Under the pieces are notes generated by a model. It saw nothing but the letters and a program-made list of their open reading frames with translations, was not told where the DNA came from and made no database searches. Below, in pieces: positions 1 through 4,227 of a stretch of DNA of 7,359 nucleotides; the first letter of the stretch is position 1; each line of letters opens with the position of its first letter. Location: assembly GCA_029251065.1 (NCBI GenBank), contig JAQXEB010000130.1:1-7359 (forward strand). Reading direction: 5' to 3'. This DNA is from Luminiphilus sp. GTDB taxonomy: Bacteria > Pseudomonadota > Gammaproteobacteria > Pseudomonadales > Halieaceae. Both the position numbers and the translations under genes were made by a program.

Positions 1-104
1 AGTCCACATTCATATTGTTGTTTCTCTTACTGATTCGAGAGGAACGGCGATCCTTTGGGCTTGCGTGACGTTCCAGCATCAAATTTTGAAAGGGTCATTG
101 CGCT

Positions 105-578
105 GTGGCATACGAAATCGCAAAGTTTCTGCATATAACGGGTGTGGTCATGCTCATGGGTAACATTACGGTTACCGCAATCTGGAAATACTTTGCAGAC
201 CGCACTCAACAACCCGAAGTACTGAGTTTTGCGCAAAAACTAGTGACCTATACGGATTGGTCTATGACTGTTTGGGGCGTACTGCTGCTAATGGGGGGCG
301 GCTATTTCATGGTCTTTTATGCCGACTGGCCGCTGACCCTTCATTGGTTGCTTGCGAGTCAAATATTGTTCGTTGTGGCCGGCGTTATCTGGCTTTTTTT
401 GCTTGTACCAATTCAAGTTCGACAAGCACGCCTGGCAAGGAGTTTCACTGGGAATGATGTTGGGGATGAGTACCGAAGACTTTCACGCCACTGGTTAATG
501 TGGGGTCTCATCAGCACCCTTCCATTGGTAGCGGCAACTTGGCTGATGATTGCAAAGCCAGTCAGCGGACTTTACTGA
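105..578 (+). CDS. DUF2269-like four-helix integral membrane protein
   Basis: A 157-residue protein, almost entirely hydrophobic, with four likely membrane helices at about residues 5-27, 54-73, 81-103 and 130-150. The N-terminal pattern with His10 and the Gly19-Asn20 pair, a short charged loop, the LLMGGGYFM stretch of helix 2 and a basic loop after helix 3 (RQARLARS) resemble the DUF2269 family of predicted inner-membrane proteins, whose function is unknown. The start is GTG: an in-frame stop lies at 87-89, no in-frame ATG precedes it, and GAAAGGG at 88-94 gives a Shine-Dalgarno with about 10 bases of spacing. It stands alone, converging on the VOC gene across 167 bases. That it is a real membrane protein is nearly certain. 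The family name rests on pattern memory and is less sure. Confidence 0.85.
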   Translation: MAYEIAKFLHITGVVMLMGNITVTAIWKYFADRTQQPEVLSFAQKLVTYTDWSMTVWGVLLLMGGGYFMVFYADWPLTLHWLLASQILFVVAGVIWLFLLVPIQVRQARLARSFTGNDVGDEYRRLSRHWLMWGLISTLPLVAATWLMIAKPVSGLY

Positions 579-745
579 GCGGCTTCCTACCCAGTTTCAA
601 CAGCAGTCGCAGGACAGTAGTCACGGCTCGGTTATCAATTCCTTGTCCAACAGCATCGCCAGAGCGTTGCGCTTAATCCAGACTCAGACGTTGATGCGTC
701 TCCCGAAGTACGGGCAATTTTGAGTCGTTTATGGTGTGCCGGTGT
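579..745. other. Intergenic gap between convergent genes
   Basis: The 167 bases between the DUF2269-like gene and the VOC gene contain no supported gene. A small hairpin, CCCG-AAGTA-CGGG at 702-714 followed by CAATTTTG, could be a weak terminator reading rightwards, but four base pairs and four T residues are not convincing. One plus-strand frame stays open from about 550 to 723, but it has no Shine-Dalgarno and no recognisable content. Confidence 0.4.
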
Positions 746-1150
746 TCATTGGGTCCATGGGTTGTAACTCCCAAATGTCCAAAGATGGCCTTCTATATCT
801 CGACAGGAAAAGCTTTTGCCACCATGGTCCTCCTCTTGGAGCGCCACGGCGATCTCAGCGCCAGCAGCAATAATATGGGCGAAGCGTATATCCGGGTCTT
901 CAACACAGACGTAAAGGCTGGTTGTCACCTTGCCCCCCACATGACCCGGGGGGATGTTCAGTACGCCAAACTCAGACCTATCAGTCGATCCGACCATAAT
1001 CATGTGCTCGCCGAGTGTGAGTTGCGCGTGAGCCACTTGGTCACCGGGTCCCTCCACGATAAAGTGCGCCTCGAACCCAAATACAGTACACAGCCAATCA
1101 ATGGCGGATCGGCACTGCTCATACTTTATAGCGGGAATAATTAACGACAT
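746..1150 (-). CDS. VOC-superfamily (glyoxalase/PhnB-like) protein
   Basis: A 134-residue cytosolic protein with the vicinal-oxygen-chelate fold of paired beta-alpha-beta-beta-beta units. The first half opens with a beta strand and helix (PAIKYEQCRSAIDWLCTVFGFE), then HAQLTLGEHMIMVG at 41-54. The second half has SLYVCVEDPDIRFAHIIAAGAEI and ends with the signature RDIEGHLWTFGSYNPW at about 117-132. His41 and Glu120 sit where VOC enzymes usually carry metal ligands. The family includes glyoxalase I, dioxygenases and bleomycin/fosfomycin resistance proteins, and the substrate here cannot be read from sequence. The frame stays open upstream to 1420, but the extra 90 residues are arginine-rich and unlike the family. 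The ATG at 1148-1150, with GAAGAG about 9 bases upstream, gives the normal VOC length. Confidence 0.87.
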   Translation of the reverse strand: MSLIIPAIKYEQCRSAIDWLCTVFGFEAHFIVEGPGDQVAHAQLTLGEHMIMVGSTDRSEFGVLNIPPGHVGGKVTTSLYVCVEDPDIRFAHIIAAGAEIAVALQEEDHGGKSFSCRDIEGHLWTFGSYNPWTQ

Positions 1151-1433
1151 ATCAGTGTGCTCTTCGTGAGGCAGTGGAGGGCTCTGGCCGCAACAGAGCG
1201 TCCGTCGAGCTCGATGTTGAGCACAGTAAAGCTGCACCAATAGTCGAGGCAAGCGTTTTTCCGCGCAATTCCGTTCCCGAAGTCTCGATAGCCGAGCGAG
1301 ACTAGACTCACTGATAGGGGGCAAGCGTAGACCCTTTCTCCGGTGGAGGACGACGATGATTAGTACCGTCATAGACTGAGGCGTGAGGGCGGCGACCGAT
1401 CTGGGGAAATGAGCGTTCACGATGACTTTTCAT
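1151..1433. other. Gene-free stretch upstream of the VOC gene
   Basis: No coding region is supported on either strand. The minus strand stays open as an extension of the VOC frame, but its arginine- and leucine-rich translation looks like noise. The only visible structure is a perfect 7-bp inverted repeat, AGTCTCG (1281-1287) and CGAGACT (1297-1303), with a 9-base loop. It has no T-run and so is not an obvious terminator. The VOC promoter should lie here, but I see no clear -35/-10 pair. Confidence 0.4.
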
Positions 1434-1451
1434 ATAACGTGAGCTTTTGAT

Positions 1452-1467
1452 GTAAAGGGAGCTTTAC
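1452..1467. promoter_or_regulatory. Operator-like repeat 1 (perfect dyad)
   Basis: GTAAAG-GGAG-CTTTAC is a perfect 6-bp dyad with a 4-base centre. It overlaps the candidate -35 (TTTACT, 1463-1468) of the membrane-protein/regulator pair. Related copies begin 41 and 62 bases further on. The likely ligand is the XRE regulator encoded at the end of the operon (inference). Confidence 0.6.
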
Positions 1468-1492
1468 TTTTTGATTCACCCTGGCTTATGAT
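1463..1492 (+). promoter_or_regulatory. Candidate promoter of the membrane-protein/XRE operon
   Basis: TTTACT (1463-1468, four of six to consensus) and TATGAT (1487-1492, five of six) are separated by 18 bases. Transcription would start near 1498-1500, inside operator-like repeat 2, giving a leader of about 30 bases. The overlap with the repeats suggests repression by occlusion. Confidence 0.5.
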
Positions 1493-1508
1493 GTAAAGCA
1501 TACTTAAC
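1493..1508. promoter_or_regulatory. Operator-like repeat 2
   Basis: GTAAAG-CATA-CTTAAC is the same dyad with one mismatch between arms. It begins directly after the candidate -10 and covers the expected transcription start. It is 41 bases from repeat 1, close to four helical turns. Confidence 0.55.
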
Positions 1509-1513
1509 TTTAT

Positions 1514-1529
1514 GTAATAGGAGCTTAAC
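1514..1529. promoter_or_regulatory. Operator-like repeat 3, overlapping the ribosome-binding site
   Basis: GTAATA-GGAG-CTTAAC matches repeat 1 at 13 of 16 positions, though its own arms are less symmetric. It lies exactly 21 bases (two turns) after repeat 2. It contains the AGGAG Shine-Dalgarno (1519-1523) used by the TTG start at 1531, so part of its similarity could come from that site. Confidence 0.4.
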
Positions 1530-1530
1530 T

Positions 1531-1956
1531 TTGAGTGGCAATAGACAAAGCAGCACAAATCTCAATACGAGGATTAATCAGTCGTCCCGCAGCTTATTTT
1601 TATGCACGACCGCTTGGGTGGTGACAACGGCAGTCTTGGGGTTTGGCCCGAAGCTGTGGTGGGACTTTGATATCACCCTGACGTTGATTGCACTCGTCCT
1701 GAACTTGATTGCGGGAATAATTATGCTGATGGCAAACTTTAGACACCTGATGAGTATGGATGAGTTGCAAAAGCAAACACATCTCGAGGCGATGGCCATT
1801 ACGTTGGGCGTTACCTTTATCGCGACCGTTACCTATGGAAGCCTCGAATCGGTGGGTATTTTGGAGGATACACAGCCTACTAATATTCTATTTGTCACAG
1901 GAGTCAGCTACATCGTAGCGGTCATCGTGCTGTGGCGAAGGCGGACCAGCGAATGA
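1531..1956 (+). CDS. Four-helix membrane protein paired with an XRE regulator
   Basis: A 141-residue inner-membrane protein of unknown function with a polar N-terminus (about 20 residues) and four helices at about 21-39, 47-70, 86-105 and 117-136, ending in RRRTSE. Between helices 2 and 3 lies MDELQKQTHLEAMAITLG, a segment resembling the DELQ-x-x-x-x-LEA pattern I associate with small proteobacterial membrane proteins encoded beside compact XRE regulators. The start is TTG: the first in-frame ATG is codon 65, and AGGAG lies 7 bases upstream of the TTG. Its stop overlaps the regulator's start in ATGA, implying co-transcription and translational coupling. Three operator-like repeats precede it. 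It could sense a membrane signal for the regulator or be its regulated output. The sequence does not decide this. Confidence 0.85.
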   Translation: MSGNRQSSTNLNTRINQSSRSLFLCTTAWVVTTAVLGFGPKLWWDFDITLTLIALVLNLIAGIIMLMANFRHLMSMDELQKQTHLEAMAITLGVTFIATVTYGSLESVGILEDTQPTNILFVTGVSYIVAVIVLWRRRTSE

Positions 1957-2156
1957 GGAATAAGCTGAAGGTATTGAGAGCAGAGCGAGATTGGACGCAA
2001 GCCGACTTAGCAGCAGCACTCGATGTCACTAGACAGACCGTCAACGCGATTGAAAAAGGAAAATACGATCCCAGCCTACCCCTCGCATTTAAGATCGGGC
2101 GGTTGTTTGAAATGCCGATTGAGCAGATATTTTTTTCGGGCGCCGAAGAGGCCTAA
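1953..2156 (+). CDS. Compact XRE/Cro-type transcriptional regulator
   Basis: A 67-residue DNA-binding protein that is essentially one helix-turn-helix domain of the lambda Cro/CI type. The core runs from about residue 5 to 58: LRAERDWTQADLAAALDV, then the recognition helix TRQTVNAIEKGKYDP, then LPLAFKIGRLFEMPIEQIF. This is the classic minimal regulator form seen in YozG-like proteins, with only a few residues after the fold (FSGAEEA) and no ligand domain. A GTG seven codons upstream (1932) is also in frame, but the ATG at 1953 gives the usual MRNKLK start and the four-base ATGA overlap with the membrane gene. It probably binds as a dimer to the three repeats at 1452-1529 and represses its own operon (inference from symmetry and position). 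Confidence 0.92.
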   Translation: MRNKLKVLRAERDWTQADLAAALDVTRQTVNAIEKGKYDPSLPLAFKIGRLFEMPIEQIFFSGAEEA

Positions 2157-2160
2157 CTGC

Positions 2161-2180
2161 GCTTAAAACGATAGATAAGC
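2161..2180. other. Small hairpin between convergent genes
   Basis: GCTTA (2161-2165) and TAAGC (2176-2180) form a perfect 5-bp stem with a 10-base loop in the 28 bases between the XRE stop and the stop of the convergent membrane gene. No T-run follows directly on the plus strand, so a terminator role is only possible. A T-rich stretch near 2204-2211 lies inside the opposing gene. Confidence 0.2.
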
Positions 2181-2184
2181 TCGG

Positions 2185-2583
2185 TTACCAATGATCAACG
2201 AATATTTTTTTCGATTCATTTTGGTTCTGCCTTGAGAAAAATACACTCAGGCCGACGAAGAGAGGCAGGGGCGCAAGTTGTGTCCAGTAAAATTCGGGTG
2301 CCAGCGCTATGTAAATAGGGCCAAAGATTAGGCACGAATTGGAAAAAACCAGTAGTGGTGAGACTGAGGACAGCGGTCGTTTGTGACGCAGGTAGTTGAG
2401 GGCAAAGAAGGCTATGGACGCATAGGCTGCTGAACGATTTACGAAAAGATAAAGGGTTGTAGAGTCGGCCTCGAAGGGTTCAAGTCGAGGGTTCATAAAG
2501 ACCACCAAATTCAGGCCAAAGATGGGCAACACTGCAACCAAAAGGAGTAAAAGCGCAAAAAGACCAATCGTTAACCGAGCCAT
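2185..2583 (-). CDS. Hypothetical small integral membrane protein
   Basis: A 132-residue protein I do not recognise. It opens with a strongly hydrophobic helix (residues 5-29, including LLLLLVAVLPIFGL) that could be a signal anchor. Further hydrophobic stretches at about 46-65, 75-95 and 101-116 suggest four membrane spans. A basic loop YLRHKRP (64-70) follows span 2, which would place that loop in the cytoplasm. The C-terminus is polar (SRQNQNESKK). The ATG at 2581-2583 has a modest AAGG about 6 bases upstream. The gene converges on the XRE regulator with 28 bases between stops, so it is not in that operon. The dyad TATCAA-CA-TTGATA lies 17-30 bases upstream of its start. The coherent pattern of hydrophobic segments supports a real gene. 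Confidence 0.65.
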   Translation of the reverse strand: MARLTIGLFALLLLLVAVLPIFGLNLVVFMNPRLEPFEADSTTLYLFVNRSAAYASIAFFALNYLRHKRPLSSVSPLLVFSNSCLIFGPIYIALAPEFYWTQLAPLPLFVGLSVFFSRQNQNESKKIFVDHW

Positions 2584-2989
2584 AAAAAGCCTTAAAACTT
2601 ATCAACATTGATACCAAAGTAAGTCAGTACCCAAGGACGTGGCAAGGTCGATTCCATCGGTGCCGCGATGATTGGGTCCGTTTGACGGTTTTTCCTGGGC
2701 CTGTGCGTCGTTACTAAAGGCCGAGTCGGTGCACGCTCGTTCCGTCTGACCACCGAGTACGTAGTTTGCAGACTCGTGAACACGCTATTTTGCGAGGTCG
2801 GGGGTCGATTTTCACGAACGTGACAATCGCGCTGCATCTCAAGTCCCGCCTCAAATACTGGGTCGGCCGTATCAGGATGATTGTGTGTAGACGTAAAAAA
2901 AGGTGGATATTGATGGATATAGCCCCACATTGGAGTAATGTGAAAGCAGAGCGGCAAACATTTAATCGCCAGCTCGCCTGGGGGAAGCA
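2584..2989. other. Stretch without a supported gene
   Basis: About 400 bases. A minus-strand frame (2592-2957) is open, but it would start at TTG and translates to a His/Pro/Thr/Arg-rich sequence with no domain character. A plus-strand frame (2766-3008) is equally unconvincing, although an internal ATG at 2913 has AAGG 9 bases upstream and would give a 31-residue peptide. A mini-hairpin CCGT-TTG-ACGG with five T residues (2678-2693) has no upstream plus-strand gene to terminate. Confidence 0.4.
2600..2613. promoter_or_regulatory. Perfect dyad upstream of the small membrane gene
   Basis: TATCAA-CA-TTGATA has perfect 6-bp arms with a 2-base centre. It is 17-30 bases upstream of the ATG at 2583 (minus strand), where a repressor could block transcription or the early leader. 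The binding protein is unknown. AT-rich dyads of this size can arise by chance. Confidence 0.35.
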
Positions 2990-3160
2990 GTGGATAATAC
3001 TAATCTGAGCTGCGTGTTACTAAAGATGGAAAGGCGGTTTCTTGAGAAGCAAATCACTTGCCTGCTGACTAAGTGGCATCGGCACGGTCTCGAGAGCGAC
3101 TATAACAAAGCCATCAAATCAGTCGTAGAAGTGGTCGAAATAGAAGACGCTCGACGTTAA
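2990..3160 (+). CDS. Possible small protein of 56 (or 44) residues
   Basis: An open frame of 56 codons from GTG at 2990, or 44 from ATG at 3026, ending in TAA at 3160. I do not recognise the product. From the ATG it is a hydrophilic, probably helical peptide: MERRFLEKQITCLLTKWHRH, then a region with ESDYNKAIKSVVEVVEIEDARR. This mix of charged and hydrophobic residues looks more like a protein than the other frames here. The GTG has GGGGGAAG 2-5 bases upstream, a strong but close Shine-Dalgarno. The ATG has only AAAG adjacent. Two hairpins followed by T-runs begin about 20 bases after the stop and face the right way to end its transcript. No promoter is obvious. The gene is plausible but not proven. 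Confidence 0.4.
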   Translation: MDNTNLSCVLLKMERRFLEKQITCLLTKWHRHGLESDYNKAIKSVVEVVEIEDARR

Positions 3161-3178
3161 CGATCGTCCAGCGGTTTG

Positions 3179-3204
3179 GCCGATTTTCGGCGACGGATTT
3201 TTTT
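3179..3204 (+). terminator. Rho-independent-type terminator after the small ORF
   Basis: GCCGA-TTT-TCGGC (3179-3191) is a perfect 5-bp stem, followed by GACGGA and seven T residues (3198-3204). GACG (3192-3195) could also pair with CGTC at 3165-3168 to lengthen the stem around a bulge. The T-run lies on the plus strand, so it does not serve arsC, which ends at 3245 on the minus strand. Confidence 0.5.
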
Positions 3205-3206
3205 AC

Positions 3207-3235
3207 AGACAGGTGTATGCCTGCTCTATTCTTTT
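3207..3235 (+). terminator. Second hairpin with T-rich tail
   Basis: AGACAGG (3207-3213) pairs with CCTG-c-TCT (3220-3227) with one bulged C and a 6-base loop, followed by ATTCTTTT. It is in tandem with the terminator at 3179-3204 and in the same orientation. It could also insulate the 3' end of arsC. Confidence 0.35.
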
Positions 3236-3244
3236 GCTTGAAAT

Positions 3245-3598
3245 CTAGTCGTCTAAGAGGCGGAGCGCGTTTTCTGGTGGACGTCCAATAACGGCTTTTT
3301 TTCCCGCAAAAACGATGGGTCTCTCTATCAGTATCGGATGGGAGGCCATGGCGGAAACAAGTTCGTCATCGGTCGAGGCTTTCGACAGGTTCAGTTCTTT
3401 AAAGACAGCTTCGCTGCGGCGTATCAGTTCAAACGGCGTGATCCCAAGTGCGATCAGTGCTGCTCTGAGCTCAGTGTCCGTTGGTGGATTCTCGAGGTAT
3501 TTGACTTGAACCGGGTCGACCCCCCTTTCTTGCAGCAGACCAAGCGTTACTCGTGATTTTGAGCAACGAGGATTATGCCAAATGGTGATGTGATCCAT
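3245..3598 (-). CDS. arsC: Arsenate reductase family protein, ArsC/YfgD-like
   Basis: A 117-residue cytosolic thioredoxin-fold protein of the glutaredoxin-coupled ArsC family, whose characterised members reduce arsenate to arsenite through one active-site cysteine. The start of the domain reads HNPRCSKSR, placing Cys12 and His8 exactly as in plasmid R773 ArsC. Arg60 (LIRRSE), Arg93 (LIERPIV) and Arg106 (IGRPPE) match that enzyme's Arg60, Arg94 and Arg107. The full active-site set is therefore present. The sequence is closer to the short chromosomal YfgD/ArsC type (about 115-120 residues) than to the 141-residue plasmid enzyme. The start is ATG 3598, with AGGA about 8 bases upstream. The frame runs on to 3664 but adds nothing family-like. 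No arsR, arsB or arsH is present. It is divergent from the SRPBCC gene across a region with a long dyad. Confidence 0.93.
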   Translation of the reverse strand: MDHITIWHNPRCSKSRVTLGLLQERGVDPVQVKYLENPPTDTELRAALIALGITPFELIRRSEAVFKELNLSKASTDDELVSAMASHPILIERPIVFAGKKAVIGRPPENALRLLDD

Positions 3599-3640
3599 AA
3601 TATCGTCCTGTTCGAGATGAGTGGCGTAACGGCCCAAATG

Positions 3641-3669
3641 ATGATTAGCGCGAGTCTCGCACAAATCAT
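3641..3669. promoter_or_regulatory. 29-bp inverted repeat in the arsC/SRPBCC divergent promoter region
   Basis: The left arm ATGATTAGCGCGAG (3641-3654) and the reverse complement of the right arm (3656-3669) agree at 12 of 14 positions around a single central T. The right edge overlaps a candidate minus-strand -10, TATGAT (3670-3665), whose transcript would start inside the dyad and read into arsC. It lies 95-123 bases upstream of the SRPBCC start. The size and symmetry suit a dimeric repressor such as a TetR-type protein (inference). No regulator gene is adjacent. Confidence 0.6.
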
Positions 3670-3694
3670 ACGGTCATTTTAGAGCGCGGACGCA

Positions 3695-3722
3695 TTGCCG
3701 GCGAGCCGCTTTTTTCGATACT
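3695..3722 (+). promoter_or_regulatory. Candidate promoter for the SRPBCC gene
   Basis: TTGCCG (3695-3700) and GATACT (3717-3722), four of six matches each, are spaced by 16 bases. This would give a leader of about 35 bases before the ATG at 3764. Confidence 0.3.
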
Positions 3723-3763
3723 GTGAATCCTCGGCCGCTAACGGCACAAAAGGTAGTTAAAAA

Positions 3764-4147
3764 ATGGCGATAGAGATCAATCATGAGTTCGCGGCATCCC
3801 CTGAGGCGCTCTGGGAAATTCTTGGAACACCTGATCGAGTCGATTGGGTGCCGGGTGTGGAAAGTTGCTCCTTTGATGGCGAGGTGAGGTCTCTCGTTTT
3901 ACCGGGTGCTGGAGCCATCAAAGAACGAATTTTGAAGCACGACGATGAGACGAGAACGCTAGAGTATTCATGTTTTGAAAGTCCCGGGTCGCTGGAGTCA
4001 CATCATGCGCGAGTGCAGGTTATGGCGAGTGAGGTGGGCTGCCGGCTGGTGTGGCAAGCATCAGTCATACCCGTGTCGATAGAGCCTTTTATTGAGGGGA
4101 GTATGCACGGGTGCATTGAGCGCTTAGAAACGATTCTTCGATCCTAG
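3764..4147 (+). CDS. SRPBCC (START/Bet v1-like) domain protein
   Basis: A 127-residue soluble protein whose layout fits the SRPBCC helix-grip fold, often labelled polyketide cyclase/dehydrase-like. The N-terminal strand and helix, EINHEFAASPEALWEILGTPDRVDWVPGV (residues 3-31), is the family hallmark. Alternating strands follow (RSLVLPGAGAIKERILKHDD, RTLEYSCFESP, ARVQVMASEVGCRLVWQASV), and a long C-terminal helix (EGSMHGCIERLETILRS, 111-127) closes the cavity. Such proteins bind hydrophobic ligands or catalyse small cyclisations or hydrolyses, and the ligand cannot be inferred here. The start ATG has AAAAGG about 10 bases upstream. The crotonase gene follows after 80 bases on the same strand, so co-transcription and a shared acyl or aromatic substrate are possible but unproven. 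Confidence 0.85.
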   Translation: MAIEINHEFAASPEALWEILGTPDRVDWVPGVESCSFDGEVRSLVLPGAGAIKERILKHDDETRTLEYSCFESPGSLESHHARVQVMASEVGCRLVWQASVIPVSIEPFIEGSMHGCIERLETILRS

Positions 4148-4171
4148 AAGAAACATCTTTTACTAAAGTTC

Positions 4172-4199
4172 GCCGCACACATAAGGCGTGGCCTGCGGC
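4172..4199. repeat. Inverted repeat in the leader of the crotonase gene
   Basis: GCCGCA (4172-4177) and TGCGGC (4194-4199) are perfect 6-bp arms around a 16-base spacer, 29 bases upstream of the crotonase ATG. There is no T-run. It could be a leader hairpin or a protein site, or chance in GC-rich sequence. Confidence 0.25.
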
Positions 4200-4227
4200 T
4201 CAAGTTCGCTGAGGGAGAACACTAATA

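Noticed and set aside
41..74. GGAACG...CGTTCC inverted repeat upstream of the DUF2269-like gene
   Set aside because: The arms are only six bases with a 22-base spacer and nothing else supports a site. No promoter could be placed confidently in 1-104.
550..723. Plus-strand frame of 57 codons running out of the DUF2269-like gene, ending KYGQF
   Set aside because: TTG start without a Shine-Dalgarno, 29-base overlap with a solid gene, and glutamine/serine-rich low-complexity content. It could be a decayed fragment but cannot be supported.
731..1144. 137-codon plus-strand frame opposite the VOC gene
   Set aside because: It is the complement of a clear VOC coding region and shows no family motif.
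1151..1420. N-terminal extension of the VOC protein by 90 residues
   Set aside because: The extra residues are arginine/leucine-rich with no domain character, while the internal ATG at 1150 gives the normal family length.
2678..2693. CCGT-TTG-ACGG mini-hairpin followed by five T residues
   Set aside because: The stem is four base pairs, and no plus-strand gene lies upstream that it could terminate.
2592..2957. 121-codon minus-strand frame
   Set aside because: It would start at TTG without a clear Shine-Dalgarno. The translation is rich in His, Pro, Thr and Arg, with no hydrophobic core or motif.
2766..3008. 80-codon plus-strand frame, including a 31-codon version from ATG 2913 with AAGG upstream
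   Set aside because: The content does not look like a protein, and it overlaps the more plausible small ORF at 2990-3160. The 31-codon version is too short to judge.
2711..4168. TTACTAAAG three times on the plus strand (2711, 3017, 4160)
   Set aside because: Three copies of a 9-mer are mildly unusual, but they share no consistent position relative to genes and no flanking similarity, so coincidence is likely.
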